Of a stretch of 64,000 nucleotides of DNA, positions 1 to 9,715 are shown in pieces; the first letter of the stretch is position 1, and each line of letters begins with the position of its first letter. Made by a program: the position numbers and the translations under genes. The notes beneath the pieces were generated by a model that searched no databases, had not been told where the DNA came from, and worked only from the letters and a program-made list of their open reading frames with translations. This DNA comes from Pycnococcus provasolii (taxonomy: Eukaryota; Chlorophyta; Pseudoscourfieldiophyceae; Pseudoscourfieldiales; Pycnococcaceae): NCBI GenBank assembly GCA_938743325.2, contig OW568886.1, forward strand, positions 186,001-250,000, given 5' to 3'.

Positions 1-2001
1 GGCACGAACATGAAGCCGCGCGATAAGTCCACATTCCGCGGCGAGAATGGACGCGAACCTGAAATCAGGGGTGACGGCGAATACCGGCGTCTTGAAATGA
101 AAAAACAACCGCAGGCTGACGGCTCGAAGGCGAGCCTGCTTGACGCTAACGGAGCGTGGGCCGACGCGCCGAAGGTTGCGTCGTTTGCTGACCATATGAA
201 ATTTGTCGACGTGTATTCTCTCCAGGACGGCATGCACTGCGTGTACGCATTCTACCACGGGTGCGCCGTCGTCTCCGCCGGTTACGGCAAGGGCAGCGTC
301 ACGATCCTGGGTATGATATGGCTTACCACGAAGGATGGCGACCAAAGCTACGTCACTCGCCTCGAGTGGCCAACCATTATGAAGCACGCGATGCAGTGGA
401 CACCATCGAGATCCGTGAACACAGATGTGGTCACCAAGCCGTCGCCGCCGCCGCCACCTGCTCTGCCACCTTCTCCTGGCAATCCCTGCAAGGCAACTGA
501 GAAAATTGCCGACTTTGTTTTCGTTGTTGGAAACAACTTCAAGGCTCCAAAGGATGCGATCCGCAAGGTGCGCGCGGCTCTGCCAGCTCTCGCTGACAAA
601 TTGACCGCCGACGGCATTTCCGCGCGGTTTGCTCTCGTCACGTACGCTTGGTTGATGTACGACGAACCCATGATTGAGCTCGACTACACGGATCCAGGCG
701 ATAACGCCCTCGGGGCGAGCTATCTGGTCCAGGCGATGGAGAATCTGATGATGCTTGGATCTGGCGTAAGCCCTTCTCTGGATGCCACCAAGGCCGCGGT
801 GTCCATGCGACAGACAGTGAACTTTGCCGGCCAAAGCCGCGGCATATCTCCATTTCGATTGGGCGCACGTCCCATCGTTGTTCTCATCGCTTCAGAGGCA
901 TCATCGACCGCTGGGGCAAAGAGTGGTCAGGCGCCACCAGAACCTGATCAGTTTACAGATAAGTGGATCAAGGAGGTGAGATCCGCGGCTGGTTCGCTGA
1001 AGGTTGCCGGTGCCATGTTGACTGTGCTATTCGACCCTTCAAAGGGAAGCTCCAAGCTACAGTTTGGAGATCCCTCCGCTCGAGGAGATGTGGCTGACTG
1101 GCCTTACGATCGTGAGAAGCGAGCGCAGACGCTTGCAAAGCTCAAACAGACGTATCCCAATTCACTCGAGGCTACTTTCCTTGAGAGGGGACTACCTGTG
1201 CGCACGTACGACGTGAACAAGTTCACCTTTGCCGATGCCTTAAGCATGCTCACAAGCTTGGCGAATGATCACCGCTTCTTTTCCAAATTGGAATGTAGGT
1301 TGGAGCCGCTGACGGCGGGGAGGAGGATACTGCTAAATACAACAATCGATGATGAAGAAGAAGAAGATACGACAACAACAGCAACACCAACAACAACAAC
1401 TACTACTACTAAGACGAGCGAGGGCGGAGGCCTCCTTAACGGAACAGGGTTAGGTGACTTGTTTAACACCCTTCCGTTCTTCCAGCAGTTCTTTTCGGGA
1501 TTGCTTGACGACATAGATGTGGCGGTAACAGCTGGTTTCGAGGATATTGCCGTGAGCGACGAGAACGCCGATGCCGATGTGATGGCACAGCGTCGATACA
1601 TCAAATTCAACGACAGCCTTTATGTCGACTACTTCAACAACGAGGGGTGCAAAGAGAATCAAGACGACGCGATGAAAAATGCGACGAGCGGCACGGAGAA
1701 GAAGGTTGTGCTAGATGATGGAGGGTGCAAGTCTGAGTATGACGTTTGGAGTGCATCCAACGTTGGCATGATGTTCGCCATATCTCTGCTGACGACGCTG
1801 TTCACAAGCGTTTCGTTGGGTCTTATACTGACGTACTTTGCCAGCATGACGAAGAAGAGTGAGCCATCATACATAGGGTCAGAAGGAGCAGTGGAGAAGA
1901 AGAGCACTGCCCATAGACCTGAGACGTCAGAGACGGTTCACGTGCGCCTGAGCGGCGAAGGCGAGCCTCCCGTCATGGGTGTGACAACAGGACCTAAATA
2001 A
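1..2001 (+). CDS. vWA-like single-pass membrane protein, 5'-partial
   Basis: The frame is open to the left edge, so the first ATG at 10 may be internal and the N-terminus is probably missing. From that ATG 663 residues are seen. In order: a short globular piece (to ~135) containing a GYGKGSV-type strand-turn, a proline hinge (PSPPPPPALPPSP, ~142-156), then ~165-430 a region beginning DFVFVVGNN with alternating strands and helices resembling a von Willebrand factor A fold. The MIDAS signature DxSxS is not present, so metal-dependent ligand binding is unlikely to be canonical. An acidic/threonine-rich linker (~448-475), a ~110-residue luminal segment and one hydrophobic helix (~585-610) with a short polar tail follow. 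I infer a type I surface or secretory-pathway protein. The family is not recognised with certainty; the proline-hinge plus membrane layout recalls the giant protein at 53663. Confidence 0.6.
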   Translation, partial: GTNMKPRDKSTFRGENGREPEIRGDGEYRRLEMKKQPQADGSKASLLDANGAWADAPKVASFADHMKFVDVYSLQDGMHCVYAFYHGCAVVSAGYGKGSVTILGMIWLTTKDGDQSYVTRLEWPTIMKHAMQWTPSRSVNTDVVTKPSPPPPPALPPSPGNPCKATEKIADFVFVVGNNFKAPKDAIRKVRAALPALADKLTADGISARFALVTYAWLMYDEPMIELDYTDPGDNALGASYLVQAMENLMMLGSGVSPSLDATKAAVSMRQTVNFAGQSRGISPFRLGARPIVVLIASEASSTAGAKSGQAPPEPDQFTDKWIKEVRSAAGSLKVAGAMLTVLFDPSKGSSKLQFGDPSARGDVADWPYDREKRAQTLAKLKQTYPNSLEATFLERGLPVRTYDVNKFTFADALSMLTSLANDHRFFSKLECRLEPLTAGRRILLNTTIDDEEEEDTTTTATPTTTTTTTKTSEGGGLLNGTGLGDLFNTLPFFQQFFSGLLDDIDVAVTAGFEDIAVSDENADADVMAQRRYIKFNDSLYVDYFNNEGCKENQDDAMKNATSGTEKKVVLDDGGCKSEYDVWSASNVGMMFAISLLTTLFTSVSLGLILTYFASMTKKSEPSYIGSEGAVEKKSTAHRPETSETVHVRLSGEGEPPVMGVTTGPK

Positions 2002-2134
2002 AGTAGTACAGTACAGATGGAAAAGAGAATAAAGTGATCCTCGGTTGTTTACTTCAAACTTAACTTACTTTCGAAATATTATTTATTACATAATAATTAC
2101 AGTATGTCACACACCAAATTTGTATCACTTACGT

Positions 2135-2495
2135 TTACAGGCGCCGACGCAGCAACAACCGCAGGATAGAATCGTCAAATAGTGCGCTCAGACGTCGTAG
2201 GCCTTTCATATGCGCAAGCCGCTCGCGAATCGACGCGCGCATGTTCTTCACACGCGATTTGATCTCGAAAACGCGCTGGCGAGCAGCCTCAACCTTAACA
2301 CGCACCGCCGCCTTGTGCTCTTCCGAAGCAATGCGATTGCTGTCACTCCGGGCACTTTCTATTCAGGAGAGAAAGCTGGACTGAAGTTTTTCAAGTTAGG
2401 GCTAGAGGGTTAGGGTTAGGGTTAGCCTTCCTGCCATTTTTTCTTTTCTTTTCTTCGGCCTGCTTCTGCATCATTTCCATCTTTGGGGGCTTCAT
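2135..2495 (-). CDS. possible small basic helical protein, two exons
   Basis: On the minus strand an ATG at 2495 opens a short lysine-rich helix (MKPPKMEMMQKQAEEKKRK) that runs into a CCCTAA-type repeat and a stop. Beyond it a second open stretch (about 2365 to the TAA at 2137-2135) reads as a highly charged helix containing SDSNRIASEEHKAAVRVK and ending in LLLRRRL. Both halves look coding, with a helical charge pattern. No GT donor lies in the first part, so a GC-AG intron (donor near AAG|GCTAAC, acceptor ...GACAG or ...ATAG) is the only simple way to join them. No family recognised; the gene would be divergent from TRAPPC10. Could equally be chance open frames. Confidence 0.28.
2395..2425 (+). 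repeat. TTAGGG-type telomere-like run
   Basis: Degenerate GTTAGGGCTAGAGGG followed by GTTAGGGTTAGGGTTAG. It lies about 140 bases upstream of the TRAPPC10 start. The rest of the 2002-2565 gap holds an AT-rich 3' flank of the upstream gene (to ~2110) and the possible minus-strand small gene. Confidence 0.8.
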
Positions 2496-2565
2496 GCTCG
2501 TGGTGGCGGTTTCGCAACACCTCTGACGCAACAAAACTGGTCACGTTCGACTCAGCTGCTGCTCG

Positions 2566-5500
2566 ATGTCCGCCTCTTCGTCGCCGTCGTCGTCGTCGTC
2601 ACTGGGAGAAGGTACGGTGGTGGTTTGCTTAAGCTCCGTCAACACCTCCCCGTTGCTCCTTAGCAATTTCCAAAACACTTTGGCGGCACTCTCACCTTTG
2701 CGCTCGCTCACTCTAAGGGCGCCGCTAGGAAACCTCGCGACATCCGCCTCTTTGGATATGCAAATTGTCCTCTCCTCAGATGAACGCATCTTGAAACTCA
2801 AACGACACGCGGCGTCAGCTGTCGCGTGGTTTCGCATGCCAGCTGTACTCGTGATTTTAGTCTCGTGCAAGGACATTGACACGTACCGCAAACTCAACCT
2901 ACGCGCAGCCATCAGACAAGCCATCGACGGGTTCTTTGGACAGCAGCCACAGCAGCAATTACAACAACAGCAAGTTCAGGCTGACAATAACAACGACTCC
3001 GCCGCCGCCGCCGCCACCACCACCACCACCTCGTCACCCGATTCACCGTCTTCAACCAGCACCATGTCGCCGTCGCCGTCTCCCGACGACACCGGGGTGC
3101 CGTCACCAAAAGGACCACTGGGAAGCACGCCACCTGTGGCAAACGAGTGGATCATCGCCCTTGACGCAGGTGTGGGAACGGGTGCTGCCAAGGTGTGGGC
3201 ACGCGTCAGAGAAGATTTTGGACCCGTCACGGAACTCTCACAAAGTGCAAGGCTGAAGCAAACGGTGTCGTTCGGAACGCAGCCGCGAGCTGTCGCGGGA
3301 CGCGAACGACTCTGTCTGCTCGCACCGGGAACCACGGCAGATAGCCAGGCGGCGAGCGTCGTGCCACTGCTTCGCGCATGCATGGACCGAAGCTTGGCTG
3401 CGAGGTGGACCGCGTACGATGACGAACTTAGAAGGCTCGAGCTCGGACGTGGTGTGGGCGGAGGAAGCTGGAGCTTTGGTGCGTTCTACCTCGTCAAGGA
3501 GAGCCTCGCGCTGGCTCTCGCTTCCGCAGGGCTCTTCGACGATGCTCTGCGACAGTATCGTGAGCTGGAAGTGTGCCTTCAGGCTTCGCTCGTCGACCCG
3601 GCGTCGGCGTCCGCCGAACACACAGCCAACGACGTGCATCATCACCAAACTGCCTCATCGTCGTCGGTAAAGAACACACTAAGACGTCTCAAGTCAACGC
3701 GACCGGGAACCACAAGAACATTCGGCGAACGCTTCGGCGACGTTTCGTCTTCACCCAATATTCTGCGAAGATCCATCAGCAGCCCTCAACCGCGACACAA
3801 CAACATCAATGCGACTCAAGATAGCACTCGAGATCCCACCTCGCCGAGGTGGTCTTCCCCACCGCCGCTACCACGCACGCCATCGCTCGTGAACACGGCG
3901 GAGCTGCTGTCAGCAGCCAAGCGAGCACCTCCGATTCGATGTGTGAATGGGGCAGATGAGACGACGTGGCGCATGCGCAAGCGCATTCAAGCTGGATGGC
4001 AGGACATACCCGCCTTGGAATTAACACAGTACCTCTTCGATCGTCAAGGGCGTCTCGTGCGTGCGATGGGACAATCTGACGCCGAGCATCTTATGCGTGG
4101 TATGGCGCTCGTGCGCGAGGGATTTGACGAACTCGTGGAGGATGCGCAGGCACATTGCACAACCTCGTCGGCTGCAGATGCACTCGTTCGTCGCATTCGC
4201 GCCGAAGCTTGGGCAGCAGCCGCCGCGCTCGCGATCGATGCATGGTCAGAAAATGGAGACAGGTCGGGTTCTGTACATCGCGCGGAGCTTCTGAGCTTCG
4301 CCGCGTCGAGGCTGACTTGCCTCGGCGCAATGTCTGGGCTTGCTTATGTGAGGGACAGTAATGGCACCGTGTCGTCGCAGCAGAAACATCAGCAACAGCC
4401 GCTGCAGGAGGAGATACTGGTGGCAGGATTAAGCGGAATCGCACAAGCCAATGGCGACAGCGCGGGCGCTATAGACGAAATCCGTTCAGATGATGATAAA
4501 AAGAACCATTCGGCGTGCACCGAAGCTCCTTCTTCATCTGCAGAGGGTGCAACGAATGGAGAAGCCAATGGAGAAATGTGCAACAAGTGCAACGACGACG
4601 AGGACCCATTCTCGTTCGAAGAGCAGCTACTTCGCATGGAGAAGGAGTCCGCCGCCGAAAGCTTCATGCAGCGAGCAGCCGAGGCAGAGGCAGCGATGGT
4701 GAGCCGAGCGAGCTCACTCGAAAGCCCACTGCGAGGTGTTCCGTCGACTGATAGTACCGTACACGGCAGTGACGATGTAGCGCCAGCACCAACCACCGCT
4801 CAGCAGCACGATGCCGTGCTTGAGCTTTTGCGAGTCGCGGGATTTGCCAAAGACATTGCGTCGTACCTGAAAATAGCGTTTTCCTCTGCGCAAATGGCGG
4901 AACTACCGCCTCTAGCAGCTGCACTGTTGCCGTCCGCGCCACTGCTTCCATTTTCGGCGGATAGCCTTCACAAAGATCGGATGGATGCCTCCACCTCACT
5001 TTGCCACAACATCATCGCAATGCACCTGCTCGCATCTGCACGATTGTTGGCAAGCGACACGCCTGCCGTTCGTAAGGCGATGTCGTGCCAGGCACGCGCG
5101 GCGATGCTTGCTAGTTCGCTAGCGGCCTCGATGCGGTCGGAGAGTTGCGGAAATGATGGAGAGGCACCCTTTCTCGCCGCGGTGGAGCAGCTGTGGAATG
5201 CACAGGTTGTGCATCTCGAGCATGCCAGTGGCACCCTCATACTACTCGCAGAGGAGGCACTCCCCATGCTCGTGGTGACGCGAATCGCTCTTGGACGCGG
5301 TGCGCAGGCGGTGCGCGATGCAGCAAGGCTCACGTGCGAACTTGCCAAACCATCTTTCGGCGAAGACAGCAGCATGGGTGCACCACTGATCGCACCCGCT
5401 CTTGCATGGATGACATCTTGGGGGGTGAACGACGCTCCCGCGCCGTGCATACCCATCTGTTCGCCCGTGGGTGGTCCGATCTCGACATTTACGTCGCTCC

Positions 5501-6636
5501 CTCGCCACGTTCAGCGTGTTGTGGGTGGCGCGCTCCTACTTGCCGCACTCAGTGGTAATACCGAAGTGATCACCGCGCACCTACCGCTAAAGGCTACCAT
5601 GCTTTCCTTTCAGCCGCGTGGCGCAGAAAATGCCGGGGACGAGAATACCGCCAGGGGTGGTGCAACTGCGGAGTTAAATGCGGAGCCAAGCTCGCGCGCG
5701 AGCGTGCGTGTGCTCTTTCGCTCCGAGCTTGCGATTGATGTGGTGTTGCGTGATTTCCAGCTCGTAATGCGACGTGATGGCGACTCCGCAGAAGTGCGTC
5801 TCGCCAGCGCAAGTGCCGTGGACATGGTTACCCTACCCGCGTACGGCGACCTTGAGCTAACGCTTGCGGTCGTCCTGCCGATGCAGGCTGCGATGTACAC
5901 GTACGCGGGAGTGGGTGTCTCCGTCGACAGTGTCGCAAGTCTGCAGCGCTGGCGAGCGAATGTCGCGCCAGCTTCGTCCGATCCATGCCCGACTTCATTG
6001 CCTATACTGCGCACTCTCGCACTTCCGCCGCTGCCCATGCGAAGTGCGGAAACGCTGCGATGGGCTACACCGTGGTGCGTATCAATCGCCGCGCGCCGTG
6101 TGTGGACTATACGCATTGTGTCGCCAAGCATCGGCGGTGACGATACGTTGTCTGCAGCGTCCCCAGATGCCAACGAGACGCTTGCTCATGATGGCGACAT
6201 ATCATTGTCGTGCTCTGAGATGCCTACAGATGGCACATCTGCTCCCATCTCAGAGATGACATCCACTTCGATGCCATCTCTGAGCATATCCCTGCAATCT
6301 ACCAACTTGGCGCACGTGGTTGGGGTTGCAGGCATGCTCACGTACACCGTGCGACTGCACGACACCGCCAGCAGCGCACAGCGTCCCACCGCACTGCGCT
6401 TTCGCTTCGAATTTGATCGAAGCGCATGGATGCTCTCTGGTCTCGAAGCTGGCGAAAGGGCTTGGCCCGAATCCGAGGTGGAGGCACGCTTCGACGCCAT
6501 GTGGCTTCCTCTGAACAAAGGTTCCGTGTGCGCGCCCACGCTCGTTGTGTGTGCCGCAGGAGAATCGGGGAGCAAGATTCGCAGTGCCGGTCAACGCGTC
6601 ACGTGCACCGCATCGCCTGTACGTGCATTTTTGTAA
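2566..6636 (+). CDS. TRAPPC10: TRAPP II complex subunit TRAPPC10 / Trs130 homologue
   Basis: 1356 residues in a single exon. TRAPPC10/Trs130 is a TRAPPII-specific subunit; the complex acts as exchange factor for Rab11/Ypt31-type GTPases at the trans-Golgi and, in plants, is needed for cell-plate and exocytic traffic. The diagnostic part is residues ~276-340, an amphipathic region with YDDELRRLELGR, then FGAFYLVKESLALAL and LFDDALRQYRELE, which matches the family block in which a long helix pair precedes repeated 'KESLA...YEDAL.QYDELE' motifs. The rest follows family logic: helical repeats in the middle (to ~930) and beta-rich C-terminal regions (~1060-1350). Low-complexity Q/T/S inserts (~125-180) and Ser-rich loops enlarge it over animal orthologues. 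The start is the first ATG of the frame, with a poly-Ser beginning. It converges on the next gene with 54 bases between stops. Name is secure; exact internal splice structure was not tested. Confidence 0.85.
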   Translation: MSASSSPSSSSSLGEGTVVVCLSSVNTSPLLLSNFQNTLAALSPLRSLTLRAPLGNLATSASLDMQIVLSSDERILKLKRHAASAVAWFRMPAVLVILVSCKDIDTYRKLNLRAAIRQAIDGFFGQQPQQQLQQQQVQADNNNDSAAAAATTTTTSSPDSPSSTSTMSPSPSPDDTGVPSPKGPLGSTPPVANEWIIALDAGVGTGAAKVWARVREDFGPVTELSQSARLKQTVSFGTQPRAVAGRERLCLLAPGTTADSQAASVVPLLRACMDRSLAARWTAYDDELRRLELGRGVGGGSWSFGAFYLVKESLALALASAGLFDDALRQYRELEVCLQASLVDPASASAEHTANDVHHHQTASSSSVKNTLRRLKSTRPGTTRTFGERFGDVSSSPNILRRSISSPQPRHNNINATQDSTRDPTSPRWSSPPPLPRTPSLVNTAELLSAAKRAPPIRCVNGADETTWRMRKRIQAGWQDIPALELTQYLFDRQGRLVRAMGQSDAEHLMRGMALVREGFDELVEDAQAHCTTSSAADALVRRIRAEAWAAAAALAIDAWSENGDRSGSVHRAELLSFAASRLTCLGAMSGLAYVRDSNGTVSSQQKHQQQPLQEEILVAGLSGIAQANGDSAGAIDEIRSDDDKKNHSACTEAPSSSAEGATNGEANGEMCNKCNDDEDPFSFEEQLLRMEKESAAESFMQRAAEAEAAMVSRASSLESPLRGVPSTDSTVHGSDDVAPAPTTAQQHDAVLELLRVAGFAKDIASYLKIAFSSAQMAELPPLAAALLPSAPLLPFSADSLHKDRMDASTSLCHNIIAMHLLASARLLASDTPAVRKAMSCQARAAMLASSLAASMRSESCGNDGEAPFLAAVEQLWNAQVVHLEHASGTLILLAEEALPMLVVTRIALGRGAQAVRDAARLTCELAKPSFGEDSSMGAPLIAPALAWMTSWGVNDAPAPCIPICSPVGGPISTFTSLPRHVQRVVGGALLLAALSGNTEVITAHLPLKATMLSFQPRGAENAGDENTARGGATAELNAEPSSRASVRVLFRSELAIDVVLRDFQLVMRRDGDSAEVRLASASAVDMVTLPAYGDLELTLAVVLPMQAAMYTYAGVGVSVDSVASLQRWRANVAPASSDPCPTSLPILRTLALPPLPMRSAETLRWATPWCVSIAARRVWTIRIVSPSIGGDDTLSAASPDANETLAHDGDISLSCSEMPTDGTSAPISEMTSTSMPSLSISLQSTNLAHVVGVAGMLTYTVRLHDTASSAQRPTALRFRFEFDRSAWMLSGLEAGERAWPESEVEARFDAMWLPLNKGSVCAPTLVVCAAGESGSKIRSAGQRVTCTASPVRAFL

Positions 6637-6690
6637 AAAAATAGTCAAGTTGAAAGTTACTGGTACTCCGAGTGGCCGCGCGAGTGTATC

Positions 6691-7938
6691 TCAGCCGCTG
6701 CTCGGTGACGACGCATCCTCGGGCTTCCACCCGCGCGAGCGCGCCTGCGAGTTCAAACGCTGCCAGTTGCGGTAGTTCTGGGCCGCACGACGCGCCTTCT
6801 CCGCCTCGCGCTCCTTCTGCTTCTCCTCGCTGTCGTGCGTGTGACCGCGGCATCGGCGGGGCTGGTATTTGATCTCGCCCTTGCACTGTAACGCACGCTC
6901 ACGCATCGATTGGCTCATCGCCTCGCGTCTTCTCTGGCGTGCAGCTGCGCCGCCGCTGCCGCCACCGGATGTCTTAGATGCCGATGGAATTGGCCTCGGG
7001 GCAGCACGAGCTGTCGCCTTTTGTGCCCTTGCACCATTCGTCGGCGAAAGTTCGCTTCCGTAGTACTTCCACCAGCCTGATCGTCTCGCCGCAGCTGCGC
7101 CTGCGCCGAGCGATAGAAGCAAGAGCACTACGAATGCGAAGATTAAGACTGGCACGTTTTTCTGCTCCGTCAGCTCCTCGCGCGCCTCGTCCGCCTTCGA
7201 CTCGTCGTCTGCGCGGTCGGCACGCTCCCACTGCTTGAATACGACGGGCAGAAGCATAGCGCTCGCCAGGATGATCACGAGCAGGAGCACGAGCACGAGC
7301 ATGCTCATCGTGAGCCGCTTATCCATCTTCGCCACCGCCGTGTTGACGTCATCGTATGTGGGCAGATTTGACACGACGTCGTCCACAGTCGTGTTGAGTC
7401 CGTGTGTCATGACTTCGTTGAGATTTGTCGCCATGACGTCCACCACCTCGTCGAACTTGTGCAGGTAAGTGTCTACGAAACTCTCGTCGCTGTGCTCTTC
7501 ATTCTCGTCGCCACCCCTCGCCTCTTGCATTTGCGCCGCCTCCTGCTCCTGCAACTGCGCCGCCTCCTGCTCCTGCAGCTGCGCCTCTCTTATTCGTCTC
7601 TCCTCCTCGTACTTTCGATCCTCCTCCTCGCGCCGCTTTTTATCGACGTAGTTGTGGTCCCACTCCACCATACCGCCTGACAAGTCGACGTCCTGTTGTG
7701 TTTCATCCTCATGTACCGTTGCTCCTCCTCCAGGTCCTGTTGCAGCTGACGAGTGAATCAGGCTCTTCCACTCTTCGTCCGAGACTTCCTGCAAGGCTCT
7801 TGAAGCACCCTTCAAAGAAAGCACGCGGGCTTCGGAATACCAAGAGCAGCACAGAAGTGACAGAAATGACAATAAGAGTGAGGTTAAGGTGAATGTGCGT
7901 AAACGTCCCCGCCATCTTCGAGGAGGTACCGTCGCCAT
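6691..7938 (-). CDS. two-pass membrane protein with coiled coil, unknown function
   Basis: 415 residues from the ATG at 7938; the frame is open further up to 8076, but the downstream ATG starts a good signal peptide (MATVPPRRWRGR then a hydrophobic core ending CCSWYSEA). Residues ~100-145 are a charged coiled coil with a near-perfect EAAQLQEQ repeat (an 8-residue unit seen twice or three times). Two strong membrane helices lie at ~210-234 (MLVLVLLLVIILASAMLLPV) and ~261-284, with the C-terminal ~130 residues basic and Gly/Ser-rich. I infer a secretory-pathway or plastid-envelope protein with a luminal coiled coil and cytosolic basic tail. No family recognised. It is transcribed divergently from LpxA. 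Confidence 0.7.
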   Translation of the reverse strand: MATVPPRRWRGRLRTFTLTSLLLSFLSLLCCSWYSEARVLSLKGASRALQEVSDEEWKSLIHSSAATGPGGGATVHEDETQQDVDLSGGMVEWDHNYVDKKRREEEDRKYEEERRIREAQLQEQEAAQLQEQEAAQMQEARGGDENEEHSDESFVDTYLHKFDEVVDVMATNLNEVMTHGLNTTVDDVVSNLPTYDDVNTAVAKMDKRLTMSMLVLVLLLVIILASAMLLPVVFKQWERADRADDESKADEAREELTEQKNVPVLIFAFVVLLLLSLGAGAAAARRSGWWKYYGSELSPTNGARAQKATARAAPRPIPSASKTSGGGSGGAAARQRRREAMSQSMRERALQCKGEIKYQPRRCRGHTHDSEEKQKEREAEKARRAAQNYRNWQRLNSQARSRGWKPEDASSPSSG

Positions 7939-8169
7939 CGTGCGATCCAGATGTATAATATTTTCAGGGAGGGGGGAGGGCGGAGGCGCGGAGAGAGAGG
8001 CGAAAGAAAGGGGGAGAGAGAAGAGAGCGCGTGAGTGATGTGATGCAAGGGAGATGCGGCCGCGAACTGAACTCAACTTTCAGCTTAACCCGCAGGAGTC
8101 CGGGGGACCAGGGAGGACCACCAGGTCCTGGAGGGGAACCCAACAGCTGAACCCAACCCGAACCTCTCG

Positions 8170-8201
8170 CTAACCCTAGCTAGTTCGTGGAAACCCTAAT
8201 C
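8170..8201 (+). promoter_or_regulatory. telo-box-like motifs in divergent promoter
   Basis: TAACCCTAG and AAACCCTAATCC occur between two divergent genes (starts at 7938 and 8406). AAACCCTAA is the plant telo-box promoter element; whether it acts here is inference. The remainder of the 7939-8405 gap is pyrimidine-rich and shows no other gene. Confidence 0.4.
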
Positions 8202-8405
8202 CAAACCCCCCCTTTACATAGGTCCTCTTCTCTCTCTCGCTCTTATCTTATTCCCCTCCCTTTTCCTCTACCCTTAGTCGCCCGTATCTTTTTGCTTGGT
8301 TCGAAAGTCCAAACACACGCTTAAGCACTTCGCACTGCTGGTTGTTGGTACCAGTTGGGATCTCGCGCCTCATAAAGGTAGACTGCACATCACAGGCCAG
8401 GATAC

Positions 8406-9671
8406 ATGGCCTCAGCATCAGGAGCTGCGGCATCAATGGCAGGGTCACGTCCGTGCTCTCACTCGCACAAAAATCTCCATGGCCGTCCCAGCAACCAGAG
8501 CGTGGTTGCAACAAACAGGAGGCAGACATTCTCAGCGTCTCTTCGGCACGCACTCTTCCGTAAGGCGATGCCTGACTTGTCGTCAGTCAGGTCATCGATG
8601 CCTGGTGTCGTCGTCGCGTCCGCCATCACGTCGGGCGTCCCCAGCGCTGCACAACCGGCGCCGTCACACGAAAAAGCGTCGTACCCAGACGTTCCCGGAG
8701 CGGAGGGATTCCCAGCGGGAGTCTATGTGCACCCGTCGTCAGCCGCGTGCGTGTCGCCGTCAGCCGTGCTGATGCCCGGCGTCTCCATTGGGCCGTTCTG
8801 CGTCGTGAGCGCAGAAGCCACGCTGCACGCTGACGTTGTGCTCGACGGACACAACGCGGTCATCGGAACGACGACCATAGGCGAGGGGACGAGGCTGCTG
8901 CACGGTGCGGTGGTCGGGGCGAGGGACGGAGGTGGGGGCACGACAGTCGTTGGCGCGCACAACACCATTGGACACCACGCGGCGGTGGGCGTCGTCTGCC
9001 AGGACCTGAAGTACGACCAAAGCACCACAGGAAGCCACCTCGTCGTCGGCGACTGCAACGACATACGGGAGGGTGCGAGCATACAGAGAAGTAGTCTGCC
9101 GGACACGACGACGCGCCTTGGGAATAGTAATCTCGTGATGAACCACGCTCACGTGGGTCACGACGTGACGGTGGGCGACGGGAATGTGCTCGCATCCGGC
9201 GTTCTACTCGCTGGCCACGTTCGCGTCGGAAGCCGCTGCGTGATTGGTGGCGGTGTTGCCATCGCGCAGCGTTGCGTCGTCGGCGACTACGCGTTCCTCG
9301 CCGGCGGATCCATGGTGGAGCGCGACGTGCCCCCTTGCGTCAAGGCGATGGGCGATCGCGCGGTGACGCGCGGAGTCAACGACATCCAGCTTATGCGGTG
9401 CGGCGTGAGCGACGACGAGCGCGCGGCGCTGCGCAAGGCTTACCGCGCTCTATGGTTTGCAGGTGGAGAAGGATCGCGCAATGCCGGCGAGACGGCGAGG
9501 CGCCTCGTATCTGAATCGAAGTTTGCAGAGGGCACGCTCGCCCGAAGCTTCCTCGAATTTGTCGCGGAGGCTGACAACATGGAGCTCGCCAAGGCAGTTC
9601 CTCGGGAGCGCGTTGGTGCGGTGTGCAGCGGCGACGTTCGCGCGAGGCGAAGCGGAGCTGCCGCATCGTAG
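8406..9671 (+). CDS. lpxA: LpxA: acyl-ACP--UDP-GlcNAc O-acyltransferase, organellar
   Basis: 421 residues. LpxA transfers a hydroxyacyl chain from acyl-ACP to UDP-GlcNAc, the first step of lipid A synthesis; in plants the enzyme sits in an organelle. After a ~105-residue Ser/Ala/Arg-rich extension that looks like a transit peptide, hexapeptide repeats of a left-handed beta helix run to ~330. The family block VCQDLKYD (~198) and DIREGASIQRS (~219) are followed by NHAHVGHD, giving H249 and H252; H252 aligns with catalytic His125 of E. coli LpxA, and H271 (LAGHVRVG) with His144. The position of E. coli His160 is occupied by alanine (AIAQRC, ~287). The C-terminal helical domain has the LRKAYRALW match to the family LRRAYK helix, plus ~60 extra residues. 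Mitochondrial versus plastid location cannot be decided here. Confidence 0.88.
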   Translation: MASASGAAASMAGSRPCSHSHKNLHGRPSNQSVVATNRRQTFSASLRHALFRKAMPDLSSVRSSMPGVVVASAITSGVPSAAQPAPSHEKASYPDVPGAEGFPAGVYVHPSSAACVSPSAVLMPGVSIGPFCVVSAEATLHADVVLDGHNAVIGTTTIGEGTRLLHGAVVGARDGGGGTTVVGAHNTIGHHAAVGVVCQDLKYDQSTTGSHLVVGDCNDIREGASIQRSSLPDTTTRLGNSNLVMNHAHVGHDVTVGDGNVLASGVLLAGHVRVGSRCVIGGGVAIAQRCVVGDYAFLAGGSMVERDVPPCVKAMGDRAVTRGVNDIQLMRCGVSDDERAALRKAYRALWFAGGEGSRNAGETARRLVSESKFAEGTLARSFLEFVAEADNMELAKAVPRERVGAVCSGDVRARRSGAAAS

Positions 9672-9715
9672 CCGTTATTTATATAATATAGAAAAGGTAA
9701 CAAAAAGCTTTTAAT

